Shown in pieces: positions 1 to 12,800 of a stretch of DNA of 64,000 nucleotides. Numbering within the stretch: position 1 is the first letter of the stretch; each line of letters opens with the position of its first letter. Made by a program: the position numbers and the translations under genes. The DNA comes from Medicago truncatula. Lineage: Eukaryota; Streptophyta; Magnoliopsida; Fabales; Fabaceae. The stretch spans positions 28,144,755-28,208,754 of the forward strand of contig NC_053048.1 of assembly GCF_003473485.1 (NCBI RefSeq), in the 5' to 3' direction. Under the pieces are notes generated by a model. It ran no database searches. It was not told the origin of the DNA and saw nothing but the letters and a program-made list of their open reading frames with translations.

Positions 1-255
1 GATCCTGTTTCCGAGAATTTTACTTTTCTTGTACATTGAGTAAAGTGATGGACATTATATATTTGTTCTGAGGACAAGTTACTTTAGTAACAAAGAGGAC
101 AGGTATAAAAAATATATTAAGCAAGCATATTTAGTTATCTTGTTCATTAGGTAAAGGTTTGAGAATGAAAAACTAAAGCACTACGCTGAGCCCATATTAT
201 ATAATACTATATAAAACGCATTTTGATTTATATTCCTCAACCATTATTATATTGA
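1..255 (+). promoter_or_regulatory. Upstream region of DUF247 unit 1
   Basis: This stretch is shared, with small changes, by units 3 (9535-9795) and 5 (48575-48808) and by the promoter at the right end of the window (63655-64000). Shared landmarks include TTTTACTTTTCTTG, a GAGTAAAG(T/C)GGTGGAC or GAGTAAAGTGATGGACATTATAT motif block, GGACAAGTTACTTTAG, and a TATATAA-rich stretch followed by CCTCAACCATTA just before the start codon. The conservation marks it as the common promoter and 5' leader of the family. The window opens inside it, so its upstream limit is unknown. Confidence 0.6.
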
Positions 256-282
256 ATGAATGATGGCATCCCAAACTATTAA
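256..282 (+). other. Conserved overlapping upstream mini-ORF, unit 1
   Basis: An ATG at 256 opens an 8-codon frame (MNDGIPNY) that overlaps the DUF247 start in another frame and ends at TAA 280-282. Equivalent frames lie at 9796-9822, 39589-39615 and 48809-48835. The upstream ATG has a weak context (T at -3, A at +4). The ATG at 263 has A at -3 and G at +4, so ribosomes could reach it by leaky scanning. Conservation may simply reflect recent duplication. Confidence 0.5.
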
Positions 283-1830
283 AGAAAAATTTGTCGAGTT
301 AAAAAATTCAAAGCAAACACCTCCAAATGCACGACCAAAGATACAAAGGGTGCAAGAGTATCTCAGAAGTAGAAAAAACTTTGAGCAGCATTACTCACCC
401 AAGTTAGTGTCGATAGGTCCTATCCATCATGACAATCCAACTCTGAAGTTAGGAGAGAAGTACAAGCTTATGTGGGCAGCAAAATACATAGAAAACACCG
501 GACTTATTCCAGAGGAACTACACAAAAAGATTGCAGATAACATTGATGAACTGAAGGGTCGTTTTAGCGATGATGTTTTAACTCTAACCGGAAACTCTCT
601 TCAAGGCTTTGAGTGCCTTGATGAAAAGCTGTCGTGGATATTGTTCATGGATGGATGTTCTTTGCTCCATATCTTGGATAACATTATGTACCTACTGCCG
701 ATGAATATTAAGGTTGATCAACTGGCTCTTGTGAGGGAGGATGTGCTTTTGTTGGAGAATCAACTGCCTTATGAAGTACTCAAGCTTTTGTGGAAAGATG
801 AAGATGAGAGTGGATTAATAAAAAGCATGAGGAGTTTTCACAACTGTATTTATTTTGTAGGGTCAGAGGCAGAGAAAGAGAAGGAGGGAAATGGAGAACA
901 TAGTGTATCAATACCAAATGAGTCACAGTCAGAAACACCCACACATCTTCTTGATCTTCAACGTAAAATCATCCTCACCACATCTAATTCCAAGGTACAT
1001 TAGAATTAACAATAAAATGTACTAAAATAAATTGAAATAACAAAAGAAATTAGAGACAAAAAATATTTGGTTACACAATTAGAAAGGGAGTTTGTCTTTG
1101 TTCGGTTTCTAAATAATCTTTCCTTTGCAAAATATATTTATTATTGTATAGAGGAAGTATAATTTTGAATTTTTTTTATCATCATATGATCCAATCCATT
1201 TCTGATTAAACATAGAAAAAAATCAATGAAGCTAAAATCAGAGAATGGAGATGGAAGAATTCCGAGGAAAACATCCCGATTACATACAGGGGCATAGAAG
1301 ATCTAAGAGCAGTAGGAATAAGACTTAAGGCAAGCGCAACAGGGAGGCCAACAGACGTAGATTTCACTGCAGGATGGTTTACTGCAAAACTGACTATTCC
1401 TGTAATCTATGTGAACAACCTTGCAGCCTCTACTTTACTCAACCTGATAGCATATGAGATGTGTCCAGATTTTGACAACGACTGTGGGATCTGTTCTTAT
1501 GTAGCTTTGATGGACTCACTCATCGACCATCCGGAAGATGTGAAGGTATTGAGATCAAAAGGGATTTTGTGCACGGTTTGGAGTGATGAGGAAGTTGCCA
1601 GTCTTTTCAATATCATAGGTACTGACTTGGTAGCTAACATAGACAAATATTTTTATGTCCAACTGAAATTACGTGAGCATTACTTTAATAAATACAAGAC
1701 TTGGATAGCGCTGGGTTTTCGTACTTACTTAAACAATCCTTGGGCCGTTATTGCCTTCCTTGCTGCTTTTACTGCCCTTGCTCTTACTTTCATTCAGACA
1801 TGGTTTACAGTTCACCCGGCTAACAAATAA
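260..1830 (+). CDS. DUF247 (UPF0481) membrane protein, unit 1, intact
   Basis: Two exons, 260-994 and 1216-1830, are joined in phase 0 by a 221-base intron (donor CCAAG/GTACAT, acceptor AACATAG/AAAAAA). They encode 449 residues, the usual size for DUF247. Family hallmarks are visible: KIQRV near residue 28, YSPKLVSIGPIHHDN near 50-65, EKLSWILFMDGCSLLHIL, the LLLENQLPYEVLKLLW box, then in exon 2 DIDF-like (TDVDF), LNLIAYEMCP and SDEEVASLFNIIGTDL. The C-terminus has one hydrophobic helix (about 420-441) and a short tail. DUF247 proteins are plant-specific and usually have one C-terminal membrane anchor; some grass members act at the S and Z self-incompatibility loci, but most have no known role. 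Translation could start at 260 or at 263, and the latter has the better context. This is one of the two fully intact units here. Confidence 0.9.
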
Positions 1831-2277
1831 AGGTGCTTCGTTATGACAATGTTGTTTTCGTTATGGCATTCATCACTTCTCTGTGGATTTTTAATAGGTT
1901 GAGTTTTTTATATGAATAAATTTTAGGTTAAGTTTGTGTGTACGTCGCCATGACTATGAGTACTAATAAATAAATAGTGACTTTTTCTTTGTGCTGAGCG
2001 TTTCAATTGAAAACATGAATAAATTAATATTCTCATTGATGATCTACTGTTACTCTATTGGTGCGATTATTTTGATTTTGTTAGATGAGTTATTTAATAT
2101 TGTGTTTATCGACATTGCAATAAGTGACTAGACCAAATGAGTTAATAAGACAATTATATATTATAGGGTATTCATAGACATGACAACACACAAAGTATAC
2201 TCGTTTAGGAAATAAGCTAACAACAAAATTCAACTCAAATCTAATCACTACAAGTTATAAAAATGATAATATTTTTA
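1831..2277. other. 3' flank of DUF247 unit 1
   Basis: No gene is visible. The stretch is a tandem-array flank: the segment around GTTATTTAATATTGTGTTTATCGACATTGCAATAAG recurs after units 3, 4 and 5. It supplies the uninterrupted version of the site that the 41737-45455 MULE entered after unit 4. Confidence 0.6.
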
Positions 2278-2437
2278 GGTTAAATATGTTTTTGGTCCGT
2301 ATAAATATATAAACTATTCTGCAAAATTTTGTTAAAATATAAATTCTATGGATTCAGAGTCGAAGAATTATTTTACAGAGACTAAAACGAAAAGTTTGTA
2401 TATTTACAAGAAACAAAAACATATATATTTAAGCATT
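2278..2437. mobile_element. Short MITE with GGTTAAATATG-type ends
   Basis: The ends are inverted: GGTTAAATATGTTTTTGGTCC on the left and ACAAAAACATATATATTTAAGC on the right, with ACTAAAACGAAAAGTTTGTATATTTA inside the right arm. These ends resemble the 2472-2953 and 31957-32556 elements. No clean target duplication could be read. The flank it entered is continuous in the copies near 7330 and 13650. Confidence 0.5.
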
Positions 2438-2471
2438 TCATTATCAACTTCCGCAAAGAGGTTTTTTTTTT

Positions 2472-2953
2472 GTTAAATATGTTTTTGATTCCTATAAAAA
2501 TACCAACTTTTTTACTTTGGTCCCTCTAAAATTTTCCTTCGACATTTAGTCATTATAAAATTTTCAATCACACCTTTTGGTCCCTATTTTAAAATCAACT
2601 CATGTTTTTTTAATGAAATTGTGCAAAAATGTGTAAAATATTGTAAAAATCTCTTCCAATTATTTTTTTAACAAAACATGAAACAAATATGAATTTTAAA
2701 CCATAAAAAATTCATATTTAATTCATGTTTTGTTAAAAAATTATAACTTTTTTTTAGAGAAATGCTTATAATATTATAAACTTTTATGCAAAATTTCATT
2801 CAAAAATATGAATTATACATACGAGTTTACTTAAAATGAGGGATAAAAAATGAAGATGGAAAACTTTTGGGAGACTATAAAGATCGACGAAAAGTTTTAG
2901 AGAGACTAAAACGAAAAGTTGATATATTTATTGGGACCAAAAATATATTTAAC
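2472..2953. mobile_element. Inverted-repeat MITE, GTTAAATATG family
   Basis: The left end (GTTAAATATGTTTTTGATTCC) and right end (GGGACCAAAAATATATTTAAC) are inverted. A palindromic centre near 2680-2740 is built from AAAACATGAA... and TTCATGTTTTG. It belongs to the same family as 31957-32556. It sits in a T-run, so its target duplication cannot be told apart from simple sequence. Confidence 0.55.
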
Positions 2954-4712
2954 CCTTTTTTTTTTTACCGAAACTTTGGCACAAGCTTCTTCACTGTATG
3001 ATTATATAATTCTAGACTCACACATATACTTAATGACACGTCATCTTACGTTATTCTTAGCATATTTTTCAATCATTTTTAGTAGGTTTTACCAGTATAA
3101 CAGAAGAGTATTTAGAACAATTGCCTATGAGTTCGAGACATTTGTAATGTTTTCTATATTTGAATCTGTAATTCTATTCTTCCTGAAACATAGCAATTCT
3201 AGGGTGTTTTCTATATCAAATGCAATGACAACTCCAAATCTTCTTTTGGTTTGGTCGTTGCAAAATCTCAAAGTTGATGATCACGCTAAATTCTCTTTTA
3301 GTTTGATCATCGCAAATTTAAATATGAATACAATCAAACTCCCGTAATAAGTTTTTGCACAATCAATTTATTTTTGCTCGCATTTATCACAACAAAACAT
3401 TTACCTTAAATTCAACAAAAAATCATTTTATGACCCAAAACTGCGTAGCTGTGAATTTTCAATCGCACTCATAGACACGTCCAAGCAATATACCACTTTT
3501 GTCAAGCACAATAATAACAAAAATATTCCCTCAGTTTAAAACCAAACCATTTTCATTTAAAAATCATATTTTAATTCGCATTTAATGATAAGAAGAAATA
3601 AATATTTTTGAAGTTAACAAAATCATGCACAAGCGATTCTCCATTAGGCTTATTTAACTTCTTAGAAACAAACAATTTTTTTGTTTTAAAGTATTTTTCC
3701 AACGTTTTCCCTATTTTAATAAACATCGCTTGCAACTTCATTGTACTTCATGCAATCCTCGAATTTTTAGACCGCTACACCTACTTATACTAATCCATGA
3801 GACTACTTTTTAACCTTTATGTTACCCTGTTAAGGGAATTACTATTACGAGTAATCATAACTCATTCATAAAATATACAAGACTATATAATAAAAGAGTC
3901 TTATTAATCAAAGTCCCCGGGACACTAGTTAAGAAAACAAAAAAGTAAATATTTACATTGAAAACATCATTCTTTACACTTCTTAAACTTTGATTATACA
4001 AATTCAAAGCATATACTATATTTGGTTCAGTTAACATTTTCCATTATAAAATTGCAACACATATTATTATCTTATTCATTTTACTTGCTATAGAAACTTG
4101 AGTGTACAGTCTAGAGTAACCCCTCTTCTGACATAGCAAGCCAGAAACACTTACAAATGCATGTCTTGTTACCAACAGGTCCGTCCAGAGTATACCGTTT
4201 GCATCTATCACACACAACTACATGTTGAATACAAGCAATTTTAAGACTCCATCAGCCAACAACTTAGGGGTAATTGTTTTGGACTAAGCCAAGCCAAGGC
4301 CCATATACCCTTGCGGACTGGGTCCACCCCCTCCCTTGCTTAACGCGTGAACGAACCATAATGTACACCTTCCCAAACTCTACTAAATCAGAGTCGGGTA
4401 GGCCAATCTAGATCTTCCAAATTTGATCTAAGGCTAACTCGTCATAATCAGCTCACAGGTGTCCACTAAGGACAATTTTCCGGGTAAAGGCTTGAGTGCT
4501 AGAACCCCTAGTTTCTTAATATAAAGGCTAACTCATAAGTGTCTCTTAACCACAACACTTGCTGACTTGACCATGGAATGTTTGTAGGTACACCACCTCC
4601 CTCCATAGAAAAAGGAAGTTACTGATTGAAAGAAGGAAGTACACACCATCTACCCCAAATGCCCCTCAACCACAGTGCTCTCAAACAATAGATCTCAAGT
4701 CTGGTAAACAAT
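2954..4712. repeat. Intergenic DNA with a duplicated repeat block
   Basis: No credible gene is visible. From about 3670 to 4600 the sequence matches 27280-27500 followed by 28858-29370, including the CGAATTTTTAGACCGCT, TCCATGAGACTACTTTTT, CAGAGTCGGGTAGGCCAA and CTAAGGACAATTTT segments. In the second copy this block is split by the TTM3-carrying Pack-MULE. The block ends abruptly at the remnant of DUF247 exon 1 near 4713. Open frames at 2919-3347 and elsewhere lack family features. Confidence 0.6.
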
Positions 4713-7113
4713 TAATGAGTTAGAGATACCTGCTCATCTTTTTGATCTTCAGCATAATATCCTCCTCACTACTTCTAATTCCAAGGTACAATAGAAATTA
4801 GAGATAAAAGTAAAAATTATATTGTTACTAAATTTGTCTTATTAAAATTTAGGCTTAATTGCTATTTTCGTCCCTTAACTAATTTTTTAGTATCGCTTTG
4901 GTCCCATAATTAATAAAAAGTCCGTTTAAGTCCTTTAAATATGTCTTCGTTACATAAATTGGTCCCTTCCGTTAATTTTATTAAAAAAAACGTTAACTCA
5001 AGCACACGTGTCATTTTTGCATTGGTTAGAATTTATATTCATCTTCTTCCAACTCACCTTCATCTTTTTCAACAAATCTTTTTTTTACCCAGAAGAATTT
5101 TTTTTTTTTTTACCTTTATCATATGAAATCCAAATCTAAACACTTTATTTTTTTCTCTTTTTCTTCATCTTCTTCCATCATCTTTTCATCATCATCAATA
5201 AAATTTCCAAGAAACACAGAAAATCAAAATAAAATAAAATTAAGTCTTATTCTTTAATTACTACACCATCAACACACACTTTTTCTTTATTGTATTTTCC
5301 CATCAAAACCATTTTGTAACAATAGGTAAACTTTCTCAATCACAACCATGCAATCTCATCATCAAGGTTATGAACACCAATTATATGTTTTGTTGTTGTT
5401 CTTGTCTTGAACCCCAATTTTCATTATTTGTTGATTTTTAACACAAACATGCAAACACAAAGCCAACATTAGCGTGCATCACAAAATCAACACACATCAC
5501 ACACAAATCTTCATTAACATTTTTTTCTTCAAATTTCAACCTTCTTCCATTCTTTATTTGTTGTTCCTCTTCTTTCTTCCTCTTTGTTCCTGTTCTCTTC
5601 TTCCAATCTTTCATAAAAAAACTCATTTTCGAATGCCAATCATTCATCATCAATAGCAATCCTTTCAAATTCCAATCTAAACCCATTTTTGGATCTAATC
5701 TAAATTCTTCCAAATCCCAATCTAAACCCATTTTGTTGTTGTTGTTGCTGTTGTGTTTTTGTTGGGGAGCAAATTTGGACCAGATTTATTGTGTTGTGTT
5801 GTTATTGCAACTTGATTTTCTTTTCCACAGATTGAACCAAAAAGAAGGAAATTTTCTGCAGATTTTTATTTCTGCAGATTTGAATGAACAACAAAACACA
5901 TCAAAAAAACTTTACATTTATCATATGAAATCCAAATCTAAACCCTTTATCATGGTGATGGGTTTAGATCAGAAAATGAGTTTTTGTGAAGATTGATGAT
6001 GATGATGAAGGGTTTAGATTGAATTTGAAAATGAATTTTTTTTTCTCCATTTTCTATTTCCATGCTTAAGAATCAATTTGTTTTCTTCCAATTTCAATTT
6101 CAAGGTTCGATTTTTTTTCTTCAGTTTTTTGTTTTGCTGGGTTTTTTTCATGAAGGTTGATGAGGAAGAAGATGAAGAAGTTGAATGAAGGTGATGACTT
6201 GTACAAACCCTAACAGTTTTTTAATAAAATTGACGGAAGGGACCAATTTATGTAACGGAGACATATTTAAAGGACTCAAACGGACTTTTTATTAATTATG
6301 GGACCAAAGCGATACCAAAAAATAAGTTAAGGGACAAAAATATCAATTCAGCCTAAAACTTAACAACAAAATTAGAAACAGATTTTTTGCCTTTTCCCGT
6401 TTCTAAATTTGCTACCATGTGGAGGATAGTAATTAGAGAGGGTTGCCATTAAAAGAAAAAGGTAATTAGAGAGGGTTAAACTAAAATAAATTAATTAATA
6501 CTAGGTAGAAAGATAAAATAACACTAGTTTTAAAATAATTTTTCTTTGCAAAATGTAATGTTTATTATTGTAAGAGGAAATAAATTTTTAAATTTTATTG
6601 TTCTAATCCAATCCATTTCTGTTTAAAACATAGAATAAAACCAATGAAGCTAACAAAAAGAAATGGAGAAATAAGAGTTTAGATGTAAACGTCAAGATGA
6701 TGACATACAGGAGCATAAAAGATCTAAGAAAAATAGGAATAAGACTTAAGTCTAGCAAGACACAAAGTCCAAGAGACATGGATTTCTCCGAAGGATGATT
6801 GGTTGCAAAACTGACATTACCTGAGATCGTTGTGGACGACACATCAGCTGCTACTTTCCTCAACTTAATAGCGTATGAGATGTGTCCAGATTTTAAGAAC
6901 GACTATGGATTTTGTTCTTTTGCAGCTTTCATGGACTCACTCATTGAGCATCCTGAAGAAGTGAAGCTATTGAGATCAAAAGGGATTTTGCTCAATTCCC
7001 TTGGGAGTGATGAGGAAATTGCCGATCTTTTCAAAATCATAGGTACTGACTTGATACCTAATACTGAAACATACTTTGAAGTAAGAGCCAAAATAGATGA
7101 ACATTACATGTGA
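4713..7113 (+). pseudogene. DUF247 unit 2, truncated pseudogene
   Basis: Only the last ~73 bases of exon 1 survive (4713-4785, ending CCAAG/GTACAA). The rest is replaced by an unrelated repeat block. The intron (4786-6633) carries a 1.5-kb MULE. Exon 2 starts at 6634 after AACATAG and is open until TGA at 6796-6798, where the intact units have TGG in SEGW. It then reads on in the same frame as a clear DUF247 segment (LNLIAYEMCPDF, LGSDEEIADLFKIIGTDL) and stops at 7111-7113 after the HYM residues. The C-terminal membrane helix is missing. A missing exon 1, an internal stop and a lost anchor make it non-functional. Conservation is otherwise high, so decay looks recent. Confidence 0.88.
4852..6353. 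mobile_element. Non-autonomous MULE in the intron of unit 2
   Basis: The termini are long inverted repeats beginning GGCTTAATTGCTATTTTCG on the left, with a matching right end finishing in CAATTCAGCC. The arms share GGTCCC and the ACTTTTTATTAATTATGGGACC block. The flanks are TAAAATTTA and TAAAACTTA, a 9-bp target duplication with one mismatch, as expected for Mutator-like elements. The inside is poor in sequence complexity, has no transposase, and contains only short open frames without recognisable domains. Confidence 0.85.
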
Positions 7114-7773
7114 ATTCGAAGCATTTGAAACACGAGAATTTCAAGCATTTGAAACTTCAATTCCAAGCTTTATCTAATAAGACAAGTATATATTATAGGG
7201 TGGGTATTCATAGACATGATAACGCACAAAGTATTTTTTTTCAAAAATAAAAAGCACAAAAGTATTTATTTACGAAATAACTTAACAACAAAATTCAACT
7301 CAAATCTAATCACTAGCTATGAAAATGACAGACTTGATGATGATGAATAATTTCTTTATCAACTTCAGCACAAGCATTTTTTATTTTTTTAAGGAAACTT
7401 CAGCACAAGCTTCACTTAGTTTTTTTCCGGTCTTTTCCTCGATCACTGAAGAAGAAAAATGATTATATAATTGGAATATGGTTTCAATAATTCATGAATG
7501 GAACAAATGACTTATTTATCAAAATTATTTAAGTGTGGTACATGTTAAAAATTTATAATCAAATGCAATAAAATAGAGATGCGATTAAGTGCAATAGAAA
7601 AGCGGAGAAACGGGACTTCCCATCTTCCACTAGTAGAGCTTAAAAAAAAACTCAATTATTTTAAGGCTCCAATGGTTAGAAGTAGTAAGGTAACAATGAC
7701 ATATTTATAGATTTGATGAAATTAAGCGACTTCGTATATTTTACGAGAGCCAAAACTCTATATAGGTTGATAT
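7114..7773. other. 3' flank of unit 2, no gene seen
   Basis: Bases 7170-7370 match the 3' flank of unit 1 (AATTCAACTCAAATCTAATCACTA, CAACTTCAGCACAAGC), which supports duplication of whole units. The remainder is AT-rich and leads into the Helitron helicase remnant. No open frame here has coding character. Confidence 0.5.
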
Positions 7774-9276
7774 ATGAGCTATAACAGATGTTCTTTGGCA
7801 AATGAGCACCTTCGATTGATGTCGACGATGATTGTGGAACAAAAAAAAATGACACAATCATGTAAAGGGATAATGCAAATTGACCTGGTGTATTCTTTAT
7901 ATTTGAGTATGGTGGAACATGAAAAAAAAAATTATTTGGAGAGCTCTATCATTTGCAATGTGCTCAAGAGGGAATATTATGTTGACCGTTGCTTCAAGCG
8001 GTATTGTAGCATTGCTCATACTTGGGGAAGAACAACACATTTGAGGTTTAATCTTACAATAATTGTTGATAAATTTTTAACTTGCGGCATACATCCCAAA
8101 AGTCCATTAGCCGAGCTGATTGTTAATACAAAGCTTATCATATGGGATGATGCACACATTTTTTTGAAGCTCTTGATCGTAGTTTAAGGGATATTCTTAG
8201 ACATAAAAAACAACTATAGGTTGGAATTCCTTTTGGTGGAAAAGTTGTTGTGCTAGGTGGAGATTTTCGACAAATTCTTCCAGTTATACCCAAAGGAACA
8301 AGACAAGAAGTTGTTCATGCAAGCATTAATTCTTCGTATCTTTGGCATTATTATGAACTTTTAACACTAACAACTAATATGAGGCTCTTACATGATTATT
8401 CAAGTCATGACCTTCGTAAAAGAAAAGAATTAGGCGAGTGGGTCCTCAAAATTGGTGATGGGAGTATTGGGGAAGTGAATGATGAAGATATAAAGCTTCA
8501 AATTCCAGGTGATTTGCCTATTCACAACACAGGAGATCATATTGCATCTATTGTTGACTGCATATATCCATCTCTTTTACGTAACATGCATGATCCCTCG
8601 TTTTTCTAAGATAGAGTTATTTTGACACCTAAAATTGTCACTGTTGATGAGATTAATGATTATAATTTGTCTCTCATTCTTGGTGAAGAAAAGACATATT
8701 TGAGTTGTGATTCTTCTTGCTTAAGCCCATCAACGGTCAATAGGCCAGATGATATCCATACACCATAATTTTTTAACTCAATTAATTCTTCTAATCTCCA
8801 AAATAAAAAAGTAAATTTAAAGTTGGAGTTTATGTGATGTTATTGATAAATTTGAACCAAACGGCAGGCCTATGGAATAGAACTAGGATGATAAAAGATG
8901 GGAGATGTGTTCTTGAAGGAAAGGTGATAACATGAAGCAACATTGGCGATAAGGTATGGATGCCTAGGTTATCATTGACACCTTCTGATACATGAATTCC
9001 TTTTAAATTTTAACGTAGACAATTTCTTATATATAGGTGTATGTTATGCAATGACTATTAACAAAAATCAAGGACAATCACTCAAACAAATTGGCGTATA
9101 TCTTCCACAACTCGTATTCTTGCATGGTAAACTGTGTATGTTGCAATATCATGAGTTACAATATTGGTCCGAAAATTTTGCTAATAGATGAAGGTGTTTG
9201 CATTTATAGTACTTTGAATGTAGTGTATAAAGAAATTTTTCGAAGAATGTGTAAACATGGGAAACTTCAAATATAA
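7774..9276 (+). pseudogene. Helitron-type PIF1-like helicase remnant
   Basis: Pieces of the helicase part of a plant Helitron Rep/helicase protein follow one another on the plus strand. They are IHPKSPLAELIVNTKLIIWDDAH (Walker B region) near 8090-8160, [20 protein letters not shown] with [20 protein letters not shown] at 8247-8390, DRVILTPKIVTVDEIND at 8610-8660, and AMTINKNQGQSLKQIGVYLP near 9050-9110. They are separated by a frameshift near 8180-8240, a TAA at 8607-8609, and further stops. The Walker A segment and the Rep domain are absent. It encodes no working protein. The parent element's ends were not found. Confidence 0.85.
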
Positions 9277-9534
9277 TATTGTATTTATTATTATAACATT
9301 AAAATTATAAAATTGGTATGTACTATATAATTTTGCTTTTATCTACTACATCTACGGTGTATATGACCCATGCGGTAGCACGCACATGTCGATGATCTAG
9401 TTAGGTTTCTAATCCCAAGGAGTTAAAAGGCAAGCAAGAAGTACCAAACAAACAAAAAAAAAGTAAGAAATAGAAGAAGAAGAAGCTGCATGTGCATGGA
9501 TTTAAATTCTAGAACAGTAAAAGCAAAGATCTTT
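9277..9534. other. Intergenic, upstream of unit 3
   Basis: AT-rich sequence without a gene. From about 9390 (TAGTTAGGTTTCTAATCCCAAGGAGTTAAAAGGCAAGCAAG) it matches the distal upstream regions of unit 5 (from 48450) and of the sixth unit (from 63570), so the shared upstream block extends at least this far. Confidence 0.5.
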
Positions 9535-9795
9535 TTTCCATGAATTTTACTTTTCTTGTCCATTGAGTAAAGCGGTGGACATATAGTTCGTTCCGAGGAC
9601 AAGTTACTTTAGCAGTGAAGAGGACAAGTATAAAAATTTATTAAAGTCGAAATTTAAGATAGTTTTTTTAAGAAAGCAGATTTACTTAACTTGTTCATTA
9701 GGTAAAGGTTTGAGAGCATGAAAATTTAAAGCACTACACTGATCCCTTATAATCGTTAATTTTGAAAGATCAATATCCCTCAAATATTATATTGA
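9535..9795 (+). promoter_or_regulatory. Upstream region of DUF247 unit 3
   Basis: This is a homologue of the unit 1 leader: CATGAATTTTACTTTTCTTG, the GAGTAAAG block, GAGGACAAGTTACTTTAG and TTGTTCATTAGGTAAAGGTTTGAGA are all present. It ends at the conserved mini-ORF at 9796-9822. Confidence 0.55.
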
Positions 9796-9822
9796 ATGAA
9801 GGATGGCATCCCAAACTATTAA
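9796..9822 (+). other. Conserved overlapping upstream mini-ORF, unit 3
   Basis: Eight codons (MKDGIPNY) and a TAA overlap the main ATG at 9803 in another frame. The geometry is as in units 1, 4 and 5, with one substitution (AAT to AAG) in codon 2. Confidence 0.5.
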
Positions 9823-12800
9823 AGAAAAATTTGTGGAGCTACAAAAATCAATGCAAACACCCCAAAATTCACGACCGAAGATACAAAGGGTGGTTGACCG
9901 TTTCAGAAATAGAACAAATTTTGAGAAGCATTACTCACCCAAGTTTGTGTCATTAGGTCCTATCCATCATGACAATCCAAATCTGAAGAAAGGAGAGAAG
10001 TACAAACTTATGTGGGCAGCAAAATACATAGAAAACACCAGACACATTCCAGAGGATCTACACAAAAAGATTGCAGATAACATTGATGAACTGAAGGGTC
10101 ATTTTGACAACGATGTTTTAGCTTCAACCAGTTGGTCTCTTGAAGGCTTTGGTAGCCTTGAAGAAAAGCTATCGTGGATGTTGTTCGTGGATGGATGTTC
10201 TTTGCTTCATATCTTGGAGAGAGCCAAGCTTGATGAACCAGGGCAAATGAATATCAAGGTTGATCAACTTGTTCTTGTAATGATGGATGTGCTTTTGTTG
10301 GAGAATCAACTTCCTTATCAAGTACTCAAGCTATTGTGGAAAGATGAAGACCAGAGTGGATTGATAAAAAGCATGATGAATTTCCTCGCCTGTCATCATT
10401 GGGCCACACCAGATGAGTCACAGTCAGAGAAGAAGAAGGACATGGTTCCAAAAAGAAAAGCAGAAAGAGAGCATAGTTTATCAATACGAAATGAGTCACA
10501 GTTAGAGACACCCTTTCATCTTCTTGATCTTCAACGTAATATCATCCTCATTACATCTACAACCAAGGTACAACAGAAATATTAGAGAAAAAAATTAAAA
10601 TTTGTCACTAAATTATTTGTCTTTAAAACTTAATGCAAAATTAATAAAATATTTTTCCTTTTTCCGTTTCTAAATTTCATCACTATTTCAACTTTTTTTG
10701 TATTAGTTAAAGTTTAACTATCATTAATTTTCAACTTTTTGAGAAATAAACTGACATAATTTTTAGGCTTAAATATGTAAATCGTCCCTGTAATTTGGCG
10801 TGTTTTTGATTTTCGTCCCTGTATCTTTTTTTGTTTTAAAACAATCCCTATAAGTTAATAACTTTTTGATTTTCGTCCCTCCCGTCAACTTCCGTTACAA
10901 AAACGCACATGTGGCAAACGGACGATGACGTGGTAGTGCCTGACGTGGCAGACGATGCTGACGTGGAAAACTTATTGATGAGTCACACAGTGAGAGGGAC
11001 CAAAATCAAAAAACGAAATTTGTCGAAGGACCAAAGCCAAAAAAACAAAATTCGTGAAGGGACCAAAACCAAAACCAAAAAACGAAATTTGTAGATGAAC
11101 TTGACTATTTCCAGGACCAAAACCAAAAAACGAAATTTGTAGAGGGACCAAAACCAAAAAACGAGGAGACGAAAAATTCAAATTTAATTACATTTCTTCA
11201 TCTTTTTCCCACATCTTCTTCTTTATTACTATATATCATTGTCTTCATAAACTTCATCATCATCATCAACCAAACACAGAAATTCATCACTTCAAAATCC
11301 AAAAATCCATCAACTCAAAACAACAACAAACTCAATCCAACACATTCAATTATAACTTCTCTTTTATTTCTTCTCACAAACAACAAAATCAAATTAAACC
11401 AATATACCCACTGTTCAACGTGCAATCTAATTTCACACACTTTAAAATAAAACTTATCTCAATTCAACATTCCAACATATTTTTCAATTCTATTTATTAT
11501 CCCTCTAGAACTTCAAATGAAAAGAATATTCATATCAAACTTGAACCTTTCTCTTACAATCCAATTTCACACAACAATCTTCCAAATCAATCGGAAATAA
11601 AGAACACGACCCAAATGTTCGAAACAAAAATGATGATATTAGAGTTCAAAGAATTGACGAAGAAAGCATTTGGAGTGACCAAGAAACAGCAGAGATGCGA
11701 GATCAATGATGAGACGAGAGTTGGTAATGAAAAAAAATCATTCTTTAGGTTTTTCAATTTGAGAATTTTGTGAATTTTTTCAATATTGGGAATTCGAGCA
11801 TTCACAATGAGGATTTTGTTGTTATAATTTGATTTCGATATTATCAATAAAAGTTTAGTTGTGGATTTTAGTGTTGAGATGTCAATCTGACCATTGTCAA
11901 TGGGAATTTTGTTTGGGTTTGTGAGAAGTTGTCTATTGAGAGTGAGATGATGATTTTGAGTTTTTTTTTAATCTCTTTTCTGAGTATTTTTTCCTGGGTT
12001 TTTTGATGAATTTATGAAGACAATGATGAAGATGTTAAAGAGGTGGAAGGAAGAAGATGAAGAAAGCTATTTTTTCTCGCTTTTTGGTTTTGGTCCCTTT
12101 ACGAATTTTGTTTTTTTGGCTTTGGTCCCTCTACAAATTTCGTTTTTTGGTTTTGGTCCCTCTCACTGTGTGACTCATCAATAAGTTTGCCACGTCAGGC
12201 ACTGCCACGTCATCCTCCGTTTGCCACATGTGCGTTTTTGTAACGGAAGTTGACGGGAGGGACGAAAATCAAAAAGTTATTAACTTACAGGGATTGTTTT
12301 AAAACAAAAAAAGATACAGGGACGAAAACCAAAAACACGCCAAATTACAGGAACGATTTACATATTTAAGCCTAATTTTTATATTTGGTATATTATGAAC
12401 ATGTGCCCTTAGTGCGCATGTTATTATTTTCCATATTTTAATTACAAAGTGGAGATAGTGATTAGAGAGGGGTGTGCATAATAGTGATTAGAGGGTTAAA
12501 CTAAACTAAAATATTTAATACTAAGTATAAAGGATGAAATAACAACTGTTTTAAAATGTTTTTCTTTGCAAAATGTGATATTTTATTATTGCACGAGGAA
12601 TGAAATTTTGAAATTTTAATGTTATGATCCAATTCGTTTCTGTTTGAAACATAGATTAAAAACAATGAAGCTAACAAAGAGAATATAAGTAAGAAGAGTC
12701 GAGATATTGAAAAGGTCAAGATGATATACACGAACATAAAAGATCTAAAAGCATTAGGAATAAGACTTAAGTCAAGCAAGACACGAAGGCCAAGAGACAT

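Noticed and set aside
5438..5731. 97-codon minus-strand frame
   Set aside because: It is inside the unit 2 MULE, made of short repeated phrases and charged low-complexity residues.
11420..11773. 117-codon open frame in the unit 3 intron
   Set aside because: It is inside a non-autonomous MULE, AT-driven in composition and without motifs.
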